Assembly: GCF_003353055.1 (NCBI RefSeq)
Contig: NZ_QKWJ01000043.1
Span: forward strand, 11,855-59,937
Origin: Cupriavidus lacunae
GTDB lineage: Bacteria; Pseudomonadota; Gammaproteobacteria; Burkholderiales; Burkholderiaceae
Reading direction: 5' to 3'
DNA: 48,083 nt
Each line of letters begins with the position of its first letter. Position 1 is the first letter of the stretch. The notes beneath the pieces are model-generated. The model was given only the letters and a program-made list of their open reading frames with translations. It ran no database searches and was not told the origin of the DNA. A program made the translations under genes and the position numbers. Positions 23,640 through 33,322 of the stretch are shown piece by piece.

Positions 23640-25073
23640 ATGCATCGCAATAACAAGGTATCCTTGCTCTTGGGCGGAGCGGCTCTCTGCACGGCGTTCT
23701 CGGGCCAGGCCGCCACCCTCGTTTCCGGCCCCAGCCCCTTTGCCACCTGCAGCAACATTGGCGCTGTCACCGGAACGAATTTTCTGAATGCCGAGGTGGA
23801 GCCCTATCTGGCCGTCAACCCCAATGAGCCGACCAACTTCATAGGGGTCTGGCAGCAGGACCGCTGGTCGGATGGCGGCGCGCGGGGCCTGGTTGCCGGG
23901 TTCTCATTCGACAGCGGTAAGACCTGGCGACAGACACCGCTGCCCTTCAGCGCATGCGCCAACGGCCTTGGGTACGAGAGAGCTTCCGACCCCTGGGTGT
24001 CGATCGGGCCTGACGGAACTGCCTATGCGGTCTCGATCTCGTTCAATCGCTCCAACAACAGCAATGCGGTCGGGGCTGCAGTATCCCGCGATGGCGGCCA
24101 GAGCTGGCAGAACTTGAGCGCCATCATTGCCGACAACGAGCCCACTTCGCAGTTCTTCAATGATAAGGAATCGGTGACGGCGAACCCTGTCACCCCTGGT
24201 GTCGCCTACGCGGTATGGGATCGCCTCGAATTGCCGAATGGCAACCCATACGCCAATCTACACACGGCAGCCTTCCGCGGACCGGCAATGTTCTCGAAAA
24301 CTACAGATGGCGGCCGCACCTGGAGCCCGCCGAAGGTGATCGTGAAGACGCCTTCGCGACAGCAAACCATTGGCAACCAGATTGTCGTTAACGCACAGAC
24401 GGGCACGCTGTACAACTTCTTCAACCTGATCAGCCCGCCATTCAACGTCACCGCGTCCAAGGTCGCCGTCATCATGTCGGCCGATGACGGCGCCACTTGG
24501 ACCAAACCAAGGATCATTGCTGACATGCGCACGGTGGGCGTGACGGATCCCAATACCGGCGAGCCGGTGCGAACCGGGGACATCATCCCCGAGCCTGCCA
24601 TCGACCCTGCGACGGGGCAACTCTACGTGGTTTGGCAGGACTCACGCTTTAATGGCGGACACTACGATGAGATCGCTATGTCGACTTCAAGCGATGGTGG
24701 CCAGATGTGGAGCGCTCCGATACGCGTAAATACCCCCTCCGGTCGTCCAGCTTTCAATCCGTCCGTGCGCGTCAATTCCGCGGGAACAGTCGCTGTTACC
24801 TACTACGACTTCCGCAACCTGGCCGCCAGCAATACGACCACATTGCCCACCGATTACTGGCTTACCACATCAGGCAACGGCGGCGCATCCTTTGGCGCCG
24901 AGGTGCACCTGTCCGGTTCCTTTGATATGAAGACTGCCCCGAACGCAGAGGGCTTCTTTGTCGGGGACTATGAAGGGCTGCCGGCGAGGGGCACGGCCTT
25001 CGTGCCCTTCTTTGTGCAGACGAACTCCGGGAATATGGCGAATCGGACGGATGTGTTCGTTGTGGCGCCGTGA
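23640..25073 (+). CDS. Secreted BNR/Asp-box repeat protein (sialidase-like)
   Basis: The 477-residue product has a Sec signal peptide (about 1-24, ending SGQAA). It then forms a beta-propeller with at least five Asp-box (SxDxGxxW) repeats: SFDSGKTW, SRDGGQSW, TTDGGRTW, SADDGATW and SSDGGQMW. The repeats are typical of exo-alpha-sialidases and related glycoside hydrolases. The sialidase Arg triad and FRIP motif cannot be assigned with confidence, so enzymatic activity is uncertain. ATG 23640 follows GGGAGGAG. It is the first of four codirectional genes and lies 108 bases before the TcB-TcC gene. A role in glycan or receptor processing that helps the toxin bind is plausible, but inferred. Confidence 0.85.
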   Translation: MHRNNKVSLLLGGAALCTAFSGQAATLVSGPSPFATCSNIGAVTGTNFLNAEVEPYLAVNPNEPTNFIGVWQQDRWSDGGARGLVAGFSFDSGKTWRQTPLPFSACANGLGYERASDPWVSIGPDGTAYAVSISFNRSNNSNAVGAAVSRDGGQSWQNLSAIIADNEPTSQFFNDKESVTANPVTPGVAYAVWDRLELPNGNPYANLHTAAFRGPAMFSKTTDGGRTWSPPKVIVKTPSRQQTIGNQIVVNAQTGTLYNFFNLISPPFNVTASKVAVIMSADDGATWTKPRIIADMRTVGVTDPNTGEPVRTGDIIPEPAIDPATGQLYVVWQDSRFNGGHYDEIAMSTSSDGGQMWSAPIRVNTPSGRPAFNPSVRVNSAGTVAVTYYDFRNLAASNTTTLPTDYWLTTSGNGGASFGAEVHLSGSFDMKTAPNAEGFFVGDYEGLPARGTAFVPFFVQTNSGNMANRTDVFVVAP

Positions 25074-25181
25074 GTTGCCTCGCCTGTGCCGCGACATGAC
25101 TTCCGGTAATAGGGGAGCAGCCTTGCGCTTGAACATCGAGAGGTGCTACATAACCCGTGACTGACGGCTTTGGGAGGTGTG

Positions 25182-28100
25182 ATGCAGCCGAACGAGATTG
25201 AGGGAGGTCCGCCCAAGCCCCCCAGCGGCGAGCAGAATCCTGCGAATCGCGGCTATACCGCACCACCATCAATCACTCTCCCCAAAGGCGGGGGCGCCAT
25301 CCGCGGCATCGGCGAGAAGTTCGCCGCCAACCCGTTCACCGGCACCGGCTCGATGTCGGTGCCCATTGCCACCAGCCCAGGGCGTTCTGGCTTTGGGCCG
25401 CAACTCTCCCTGTCCTACGACTCCGGCGCCGGCAACGGGCCCTTTGGCTTCGGCTGGAGTCTTTCGCTGCCGTCGATCACGCGCAAGACCGACAAGGGCC
25501 TGCCGCAATATCTCGATGCAGTCGATTCCGACGTCTTCATCCTTTCCGGCGCCGAAGACCTGATGCCGGTCTATCGGCAAGACCCCGACGGTACCTGGGT
25601 CGCGGGTCGTCCGGGCTTTCAGCGAGACGCGGACGGGTTCTGGGTGCGGGATGCGTTCGGCCACCTCGTCGCTCACGAGGACGAACTCGACGGCTACCGC
25701 GTGCGGCGCTACCGGCCGCGCATCGAAGGGCTCTTCGCGCGCATTGAGCGCTGGAGCAAGACTGGATCGCCCGCTGATGTTCATTGGCGCTCGCTTTCCA
25801 AGGACAACACCCTCACCCTCTACGGCTATGACGCGAACTCGCGTATTGCCGACCCGCTCGATGCAAGCCGCATCTTCTCCTGGCTGATCTGCGAATCACG
25901 CGACGACAAGGGCAACGGTATTCGCTACCTCTATAAGAAGGAGGATGGCGCCTACCAACCCCGACCCGGTCAAGCAGATCCATTCCAGCAGGCTCATCAG
26001 CTCAACCGCGGGCTTGCGTCCGATCTGCGCCGTACTGCCCAGCGTTACCTGCAGCGGGTGTTGTACGGCAACCTCAAGCCCCTGCTGGACTCTCAGGGGC
26101 AGCGTCCGCGTTACCTGAGCGATCTGCTCGATCCGCCGACGGACACCGGCGCCGACTGGTTGTTCGAGGTGCGCTTCGACTATGGGGAACTGGATGATGG
26201 CGACCCCACGGGCAAGCCGGAGAAGCCCTGGTTCTACCGCGCCGATGCCTTTTCCAGCTACCGCGCCGGCTTTGAGGTGCGCTCCTGCCGCCGCTGTGAG
26301 CGGGTGCTGATGCTGCACCACATCCCCGATCAGCCCGCAGGCTCCGGTCGAGCGGCCCAACGCGGCTACCGGGGTGTGGTGGGCAACACCGAATTCACCT
26401 ACGACGACGAACTCGATCCCAGTCTTGCAACCCGGCCCGTTTACAGCTTCCTCAAGCAGGTGGTGCAAACGGGATGGAAGCAGGAAAACGGCGTCTCCAC
26501 ACGCAGCAGTCTGCCGCCGGTGGAGTTCGAATACACCCAGCCGGTCGTGCAGGATACGGTCGATGAAGTGGATGCGCAGAGCTTACAGAATTTGCCCGTC
26601 GGTCTGGATGTTGCCGAATATCGCTGGGTTGACCTGCACGGCGAGGGGATTCCCGGCATCCTTGCCGAGCAGGCCGGTACGTGGTTTTACAAGCGCAACT
26701 GGAGCCCGATTCCCACCAAGCTGTTAGATGGCAGCGAGGTCGTGAAGGCAAAGCTTGCCTCGCTCGAAACTGTCGCTGTCAAGCCAAATGTTGCCTTGAG
26801 CGATGGGGCAGAGATTATGGACCTGGCCGGTGACGGTCAACCCGACGTTGTCGTCATGGAAGGACCGATGCCCGGCCTGTTCGAGCACGATGAGGCCGAA
26901 GGCTGGCAGCCCTTCCGCCCGTTCACCTCGCGGTTGTACCGCGATCTGAGCGACCCCAATATCAAATTCGTCGATCTGGACGGGGACGGCCATGCCGATG
27001 TGCTGATCACTAAAGACGACGCCTTCGTCTGGCACGCCTCGCTTGCGGAGGAGGGCTTCGGTCCGGCGCGCCGTGTGGCGCAGGCGCTCGACGAGGAGAA
27101 GGGTCCGCGCATCGTCTTCGCCGACGGCACCCAGTCTATCTACCTGGCCGATCTCTCCGGCGACGGCCTCACCGACATCGTCCGCATTCGCAACGGCGAA
27201 GTCTGCTACTGGCCCAACCTGGGCTATGGTCGTTTCGGCGCCAAGATCACGATGGACAACGCGCCCTGGTTCGACAACCCGGATCAGTTCGACCACAAGC
27301 GTATCCGCCTGGCCGACATCGACGGCAGCGGCACCACCGACATCATCTATCTTCACCGCGACGGCGTGCGCCTGTACTTCAATCAGTCGGGCAATGGCTG
27401 GAGCCAGCCGCACGCGCTGAAGGTGTTTCCGCGCATCGACGACCTCGCAAGCATCGTCCCGACCGACCTGCTCGGCAACGGCACCGCCTGCTTGGTCTGG
27501 TCCTCGCCCTTGCCGGGCGATGCACGGTCGCCAATGCGCTATGTCAACCTGATGGGCGGCCGCAAGCCGCATCTGCTGGTCAAGGCAGCCAATAATCTTG
27601 GGGCGGAGACGCAGGTCGACTACGCGCCCTCGACCAAGTTCTACCTGCTGGACAAGCGTGACGGAAAACCGTGGATCACCCGGCTGCCCTTCCCGGTTCA
27701 CGTGGTCGAGCGCGTGGAAACCTACGACCACATCAGCCGCAACCGCTTCGTCTCCCGCTACGCCTACCACCATGGCTATTTCGACGGCGAGGAGCGCGAG
27801 TTCCGCGGCTTCGGCATGGTGGAGCAGTGGGACACGGAACAGCTCGCCGCCCTCGCCGACGGCAGCGCACCGGCGGCCAACGTCGCCGCTGCATCGCATG
27901 TGCCGCCTGTGCACACAAAGAGCTGGTTCCATACCGGCGTCTACCTCGGTCGGGACCGCGTCTCGCGCCATTTTGAGTACGAGTACTTCAACGAACCCGG
28001 ACTGACTGTCGAAACCGCGCGGCCGCTTCTGCTCGACGACACCATTGTCCCGCCCGGTTTGACACTGGAAGAAGAGCGCGAAGCCTGCCGGGCCCTGAAG

Positions 28101-31100
28101 GGTTCCATGCTGCGTCAGGAAGTCTATGCCGACGATGCCAACCGCCCCGGCGCCACGCCCGAAGAGATCCAGCGTGCCGGCACGCCCTATACCGTCACGG
28201 AGCAGAACTTCTCCATCCGAACCCTGCAGCCCCGAGGCACCAACCGACATTCGGTGTTCTTCACCCACGCGGACGAGGCACTGAGTTACCACTACGAGCG
28301 CAACCCGGCCAACCCGCGCATCCAGCACGCGCTGACGCTGGAGGTTGACGACTACGGCAACGTGCTCAAGCAAGCGGTCATCGGCTACGGGCGCCGCGTT
28401 TCGCCGCTATCGGAGCAATGGGATCGCGACCGCCAGACTACGGCACTGCTCACCTACACGGAGAACCGGGTCACCAACGCCATCGGATCGTCGGACATCC
28501 AGCGCAATCCGCTGCCCTGCGAGGCGATTACTTTCGAGCTGACGGGCTACACCGCCACCGGTCCGGCCGGTCGCTACCGGCCCACCGATTTCGTCGAGCC
28601 CGATCCCGCCGCTCCCGGTCGCCTGCGCCACAAGTTCACCGCCCCGGAAGTCGCTTACGAGGCCGCCGCCGTCGGGAGCCAGCGCCGCCGCTTCATCGAA
28701 TGGTTGCGTACCCTCTATCGGCACGATGACCTGAGCGGCCTCTTGCCGCTCGGTGAACTGCAGCCGCTCGCGCTGCCCGGTGAAAGCTACAAGCTCGCGT
28801 TCACTCCCGGGTTGCTCGACCAGGTCTTTCAGCGTCCGCGCCAAGGGCAAGCGAACGAGCCTCTGATGCCCGATCCAGCGGCCGTCCTCGGCGGCCAAGC
28901 GGGCAACCGGGGCGGTTACCTGCGAAGCCAGGCCCTCAAGGCGGATGGCCGCTTCCCCGTGAGCGACCCGGATGATCAATGGTGGATTCCCTCGGGGCAG
29001 TCCTTCTACAGCACGAATCCTGCCGATGACGCCGCCATCGAGATGGCGCAGGCACGGCAGCATTTCTTCCTGCCGCACCGCTACCGCGACCCCTTCGGTC
29101 AGTACGCCTTCGTCGATTTCGACGCCCACGACCTGTTGATGGCGGAGACCCGCGATGCCCTCGGCAACCGCGTGACCGTCGATGCCAACGACTACCGCAT
29201 TCTGCAGCCGCGTCTGGTCAGCGACCCGAACCGCAACCAGACCGAAGTCGCCTTCGACCCGCTGGGCATGGTGGTGGGCACCGCGGTCATGGGCAAACCG
29301 TCGCCAGCGCCGGTGGAGGGCGACACGCTGGCCGGCTTTGTGGCAAACCTCACGCAAGCTCAGCTCGACGGCTTCTTCAATGCCGCCGATCCGCAAGCCA
29401 ATGCGTCGGCGCTGCTGAAAGACGCGACCACGTGCATCGTCTACGACCTCGACCGCTTCCGCCGTACTCGCCAGGCCAACCCCGACAAGCCGGACAAATG
29501 GCAGCCGGCCTGCGCCGCCACGCTCGTCCGAGAAACGCATGTCAGCGCACCGCTGCCACCGCATGGGCTGAAGATCCAGCTCAGCTTTTCCTACTCCGAC
29601 GGTTTCGGCCGCGAGATCCAGAAGAAGATCCAGGCCGAACCCGGTCCGGTGCCCCAGCGTAATGCCCACGGCGCGATCATCGTCGGTGCGGACGGTCAGC
29701 CGCTGACGACACCGAATGATGTTAGCCCGCGCTGGGTCGGCAGCGGCTGGACGGTGTTCAACAACAAGGACAAGCCGGTCCGTCAGTTCGAGCCCTTCTT
29801 TACCGATACCCACCACTTCGAGTTCGATGTCCGCATCGGCGTCAGCCCGGTGCTGTTCTACGACCCGGCCGAGCGCGTCATTGCCACACTGCACCCTAAC
29901 CACAGCTACGAGAAGGTGGTGTTCGACCCGTGGCAACAGACCACCTACGACGTCAACGACACCTGCGCGCCCCGCCCAGCCCAGACCGGCGATCCGCGCA
30001 CCGACCCCGACATCGCCGGCTCTGTCGCGGAATACTTCAAGACCCAGCCCGCAACCTGGCAGACCTGGCACGCCCAACGCATCGGCGGTGCATTGGGTGC
30101 GGACGAGCAAAAGGCCGCCCAACGTGCCGCAGCGCATGCCGACACGCCCACCACCGCGCATTTCGACGCCTTGGGCCGCCCCTTCCTGACCGTCGCGCGC
30201 AACCGCGTCGTCTGCGCCGGACACGACCTCGACGGCAGCGAAGACAGCTTCACCACCCGCGTCGAGCTGGACATCGAAGGCAACCAGCGCGCCGTGCGCG
30301 ATGCCGTCCGGCAGGGCGGCGACCCGCTGGGCCGCGTCGTCATGCGCTACGCCTACGACATGCTCGGCGACCGCATCTACCAGCTCGGCATGGAAGCCGG
30401 CGCGCGCTGGATGCTCAATGACGTGGCCGGCGAGCTGATCCGCGCCTGGGACAGCCGCGGCCATAACTTCTCCACCCGCTACGACGCGCTGCGCCGCCCG
30501 ACCGAACAAACTGCGCGCGGAACTAGCGCGGCGTCCGATCCGCGCACGCTCAACCGTGACGTCCTGGTCGACAAGATCGAATATGGCGAGACACTGGCGA
30601 ACGCCGAAGTGCTCAACCTGCGCGGCCGCATCTACCGGCACTTCGATTCCGCGGGCGTCGCCACTCATGCACGGCTCGACGCCAGCGGCAACCCGACCAA
30701 GGCCTACGACTTCAAGGGCAACCTGCTGTGCAGCACGCGGCGGTTGGTCAGCGACTACACTACCGTCCCCGACTGGCTGCTGAATCCGAAGCTTGACGAG
30801 GAATTCTTCGAAGGCGGCACCCGCTACGACGCGCTCAATCGGCCCATTCAGTCCATCGCCCCTCGCAGCAGCCTGGGCAACGGCAAGTTCAATGTCATTC
30901 AGCCGGTGTTCAACGAAGCCAACCTGCTGGATCGAGTGGATGTGTGGTTGGAGCGCGCGGCAGAACCCGCGGTGCTTCTCGACCGGAACAACGAGGCGGC
31001 ATCGCCCGTCGGCGTCTCCAGCATCGACTACGACGCCAAGGGCCAGCGCCTGCTCATCGATTACAAGAACGGTGCCAGCACCTTCTACGGTTACGACCCG

Positions 31101-33269
31101 CTCACTTTCCGCCTCACCCAACTGCTGACCAAGCGCAAGGCAGCGAACTTCCCCGACGACGACCCGCAGCCCCCCATCGCCGGCTGGCCGGGAAAACAAG
31201 TGCAGAACCTGCACTACACCTACGACTCGGCGGGCAACATCACCCACATCCAGGACGACGCGCAGCAGACCGTCTACTTCAAGAACAAGCGCGTTGAGCC
31301 GAGCAACGAGTATGTCTATGACGCGCTCTACCGGCTGATTCAGGCCACTGGCCGCGAACATCTGGGTCAGGGCGGCTCACCCATCGCCCATTCGCACAAC
31401 GACGCTGGCCGCGTAGGTCTCGTCAGCGCCGACGCAGCCGGACGTTTCGCCCCCGACGACGGCAATGCCATGGCCGCGTACATCGAGCGCTACGTGTACG
31501 ACGCCGTCGGCAACTTCCTGCAGATGCAACACCGCGGCAGCGATCCGGCAAATGCCGGCTGGACGCGCGCCTACGACTACCTTGATCCGAGCCTGATCGA
31601 AGACGGTAACGGCGGTGCGCTGCTCAAGACCAGCAACCTCCTCACCCGCACAACGCTGAACCCGGCAGGCAACACCCCGCAGCCGGAAAGTTATATGCAC
31701 GATGCCCATGGCAACATGCTGCGCATGCCGCATTTGGGCGGCGGCCTGCCTGGACCGAATATGCACTGGGACTACAAGGACCAGTTGCGGCAGGCCGATC
31801 TGGGTGGCGGAGGCGCGGCCTACTACGTCTATGACGCCTCAGGCCAGCGCGTGCGCAAGGTGCGGGAGAAGGCGCCGGGTCTCACCGAAGAGCGCATCTA
31901 CCTCGGCGGCTTCGAGATCTTCCGCAGGCACGGCGGCGCCATCGGTACCGACACCGCCACGCTGGAGCGCGAAACGCTGCACGTAATGGACGACAAGCGG
32001 CGCATTGCGCTGGTGGAGACGCGCACGCTCGACACGGCGGGCAACGATCAGGCGCCACGACAATCGATCCGCTACCAGTTCTGCAATCACCTTGGGTCGA
32101 GCTACGTGGAACTGGATGAGCAGGCGCAGATCATTTCTTACGAGGAATACGCGCCCTACGGCAGCTCGACTTATCAGGCGGTGCGCAGCCAGACGGAGAC
32201 GGCGAAGCGGTATCGGTATACGGGGAAGGAGCGGGATGAGGAGAGCGGGTTGTACTACCACGGGGCGAGGTACTACGCGCCGTGGCTAGGGCGATGGACG
32301 GCCTGCGATCCGGCAGGCGAGGAGGAAAGTCCCAACCTCTACCAATACTGCTTCGGCAATCCGACAGGCTTCGTCGATCCTGACGGTCAGAGCGGCAAAA
32401 AGCTCGCCATTGTCATGCACAATGAATCCAAGCCGGCGGGAAAGGAACTCCCCAAACCCAAGGAGCCCGTGAAGCCCCAGAAGCCGACGATCAAGTCCCC
32501 CGGAAAGAATGCTTCAGACAAAGAGAAGGCGAAATACGAAAAAGACAAGAACAAAGCCGAGAAATCATTCGCAGAAAGCATGAAAAAGTACGAAGAAGCG
32601 GAAAAGAAATATTCTTCCGATTTGAAGAAGTACGAAGCAAATAAAAAATTGTGGAGTGCGTATCATGAGTCGCAAAACGAGTACAAGGCGTCCGAGGCCG
32701 CGCTGAAAGCCGAAGGCTATGATGTCGTGCAAGTCGATTCCGGCAAAGCGTTGCTCGATGCGCTCAAGAACGCCGGGGCGATCAAGGAACTCGTGGTCCT
32801 GTCGCATGGCACACCCTTTGGACTGGGCGGTGAAGGACCGGGTGCCGGCCTGTACACCGACAAGCCACCCGGCGGCGCCACGTTCGACGCGAAGCGTGCG
32901 GCCAAACTGTCAGACCTGAAAAAAATGATCGATGAGAAGAAGATCGCGTTCGAAAAGGACGCGACGATCGTCTTGGGAATGTGCAGAACCGCTGGCGGTA
33001 AAGAAGGTACGCATGTCGGTCAGTCCACATGGACCGGACCGATTGAGGATACCTTCGCTTATCGGCTAGCAAAAATTACGGGACTCGAAGTCTTCGGGAG
33101 CGAAGGTGTTTCATCATATGGAGAAGACAAGCGAGCATCGACGCCATTGCGCCATAGCGATATCGGCTGGCATCGATTCACGCAACAGAGCAACACAATA
33201 AAAACGGAAAATTTGAAAGGAAAATATTTGAATGTCGTGACGCGCAAAACGAGCGAGAAGCCAAAATGA
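25182..33269 (+). CDS. TcB-TcC fusion: SpvB/FG-GAP/RHS toxin with variable C-terminal effector
   Basis: This 2695-residue protein combines the B and C subunits of an ABC (Tc) toxin. Residues about 35-310 are the SpvB domain (GTGSMSVPIATSPGRSGFGP and LSLSYDSGAGNGPFGFGWSL). About 540-760 is the FG-GAP/TcdB middle propeller with Ca-binding-like DLDGDGHAD and DIDGSGTTD loops. RHS/YD repeats follow to the conserved core at about 2343-2403 (RYTGKERDEESGLYYHGARY, then GRWTACDP and NLYQYCFGNPTGFVDPDG). In TcC proteins this core is where the effector is cut free inside the shell. Residues about 2404-2695 are a lower-GC, Lys-rich linker and an effector-like domain with His2542 in LVVLSHGTP and Cys2601 in IVLGMCRTAGG. 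B and C subunits are separate in classic Photorhabdus loci. ATG 25182 follows GGAGG. Confidence 0.95.
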   Translation: MQPNEIEGGPPKPPSGEQNPANRGYTAPPSITLPKGGGAIRGIGEKFAANPFTGTGSMSVPIATSPGRSGFGPQLSLSYDSGAGNGPFGFGWSLSLPSITRKTDKGLPQYLDAVDSDVFILSGAEDLMPVYRQDPDGTWVAGRPGFQRDADGFWVRDAFGHLVAHEDELDGYRVRRYRPRIEGLFARIERWSKTGSPADVHWRSLSKDNTLTLYGYDANSRIADPLDASRIFSWLICESRDDKGNGIRYLYKKEDGAYQPRPGQADPFQQAHQLNRGLASDLRRTAQRYLQRVLYGNLKPLLDSQGQRPRYLSDLLDPPTDTGADWLFEVRFDYGELDDGDPTGKPEKPWFYRADAFSSYRAGFEVRSCRRCERVLMLHHIPDQPAGSGRAAQRGYRGVVGNTEFTYDDELDPSLATRPVYSFLKQVVQTGWKQENGVSTRSSLPPVEFEYTQPVVQDTVDEVDAQSLQNLPVGLDVAEYRWVDLHGEGIPGILAEQAGTWFYKRNWSPIPTKLLDGSEVVKAKLASLETVAVKPNVALSDGAEIMDLAGDGQPDVVVMEGPMPGLFEHDEAEGWQPFRPFTSRLYRDLSDPNIKFVDLDGDGHADVLITKDDAFVWHASLAEEGFGPARRVAQALDEEKGPRIVFADGTQSIYLADLSGDGLTDIVRIRNGEVCYWPNLGYGRFGAKITMDNAPWFDNPDQFDHKRIRLADIDGSGTTDIIYLHRDGVRLYFNQSGNGWSQPHALKVFPRIDDLASIVPTDLLGNGTACLVWSSPLPGDARSPMRYVNLMGGRKPHLLVKAANNLGAETQVDYAPSTKFYLLDKRDGKPWITRLPFPVHVVERVETYDHISRNRFVSRYAYHHGYFDGEEREFRGFGMVEQWDTEQLAALADGSAPAANVAAASHVPPVHTKSWFHTGVYLGRDRVSRHFEYEYFNEPGLTVETARPLLLDDTIVPPGLTLEEEREACRALKGSMLRQEVYADDANRPGATPEEIQRAGTPYTVTEQNFSIRTLQPRGTNRHSVFFTHADEALSYHYERNPANPRIQHALTLEVDDYGNVLKQAVIGYGRRVSPLSEQWDRDRQTTALLTYTENRVTNAIGSSDIQRNPLPCEAITFELTGYTATGPAGRYRPTDFVEPDPAAPGRLRHKFTAPEVAYEAAAVGSQRRRFIEWLRTLYRHDDLSGLLPLGELQPLALPGESYKLAFTPGLLDQVFQRPRQGQANEPLMPDPAAVLGGQAGNRGGYLRSQALKADGRFPVSDPDDQWWIPSGQSFYSTNPADDAAIEMAQARQHFFLPHRYRDPFGQYAFVDFDAHDLLMAETRDALGNRVTVDANDYRILQPRLVSDPNRNQTEVAFDPLGMVVGTAVMGKPSPAPVEGDTLAGFVANLTQAQLDGFFNAADPQANASALLKDATTCIVYDLDRFRRTRQANPDKPDKWQPACAATLVRETHVSAPLPPHGLKIQLSFSYSDGFGREIQKKIQAEPGPVPQRNAHGAIIVGADGQPLTTPNDVSPRWVGSGWTVFNNKDKPVRQFEPFFTDTHHFEFDVRIGVSPVLFYDPAERVIATLHPNHSYEKVVFDPWQQTTYDVNDTCAPRPAQTGDPRTDPDIAGSVAEYFKTQPATWQTWHAQRIGGALGADEQKAAQRAAAHADTPTTAHFDALGRPFLTVARNRVVCAGHDLDGSEDSFTTRVELDIEGNQRAVRDAVRQGGDPLGRVVMRYAYDMLGDRIYQLGMEAGARWMLNDVAGELIRAWDSRGHNFSTRYDALRRPTEQTARGTSAASDPRTLNRDVLVDKIEYGETLANAEVLNLRGRIYRHFDSAGVATHARLDASGNPTKAYDFKGNLLCSTRRLVSDYTTVPDWLLNPKLDEEFFEGGTRYDALNRPIQSIAPRSSLGNGKFNVIQPVFNEANLLDRVDVWLERAAEPAVLLDRNNEAASPVGVSSIDYDAKGQRLLIDYKNGASTFYGYDPLTFRLTQLLTKRKAANFPDDDPQPPIAGWPGKQVQNLHYTYDSAGNITHIQDDAQQTVYFKNKRVEPSNEYVYDALYRLIQATGREHLGQGGSPIAHSHNDAGRVGLVSADAAGRFAPDDGNAMAAYIERYVYDAVGNFLQMQHRGSDPANAGWTRAYDYLDPSLIEDGNGGALLKTSNLLTRTTLNPAGNTPQPESYMHDAHGNMLRMPHLGGGLPGPNMHWDYKDQLRQADLGGGGAAYYVYDASGQRVRKVREKAPGLTEERIYLGGFEIFRRHGGAIGTDTATLERETLHVMDDKRRIALVETRTLDTAGNDQAPRQSIRYQFCNHLGSSYVELDEQAQIISYEEYAPYGSSTYQAVRSQTETAKRYRYTGKERDEESGLYYHGARYYAPWLGRWTACDPAGEEESPNLYQYCFGNPTGFVDPDGQSGKKLAIVMHNESKPAGKELPKPKEPVKPQKPTIKSPGKNASDKEKAKYEKDKNKAEKSFAESMKKYEEAEKKYSSDLKKYEANKKLWSAYHESQNEYKASEAALKAEGYDVVQVDSGKALLDALKNAGAIKELVVLSHGTPFGLGGEGPGAGLYTDKPPGGATFDAKRAAKLSDLKKMIDEKKIAFEKDATIVLGMCRTAGGKEGTHVGQSTWTGPIEDTFAYRLAKITGLEVFGSEGVSSYGEDKRASTPLRHSDIGWHRFTQQSNTIKTENLKGKYLNVVTRKTSEKPK
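32392..33269 (+). other. Variable C-terminal effector region of the TcC part, caspase/C80-like candidate
   Basis: This segment (residues about 2404-2695) lies beyond the RHS core and is more AT-rich than the 7 kb before it, as expected for an exchangeable toxin tip. It starts with a Lys/Pro-rich, Ala/Glu coiled linker (about 2410-2500). A compact domain follows with two hydrophobic strands that end in HG (ELVVLSHG) and in C (TIVLGMC), 59 residues apart. A helix of the kind DTFAYRLAKITGLEVFGSEG comes next. That arrangement is the clan CD cysteine peptidase pattern (caspase, CHAT, C80). Catalysis has not been shown, and other effector folds are possible. Confidence 0.5.
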
Positions 33270-33322
33270 AACGCTGACTATTTCTCGCATCCTGATTGAT
33301 ACAGATTTGTGAACGGAAATGT

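Noticed and set aside
26724..28373. 549-codon open frame on the minus strand inside the TcB-TcC gene
   Set aside because: Same reason: Val/Ala/Arg-rich antisense translation of the conserved TcB coding sequence.
28407..31361. 984-codon open frame on the minus strand inside the TcB-TcC gene
   Set aside because: It is an antisense shadow caused by high GC at third codon positions. It has no ribosome binding site and no recognisable domain, while the plus-strand frame has clear SpvB and RHS motifs.
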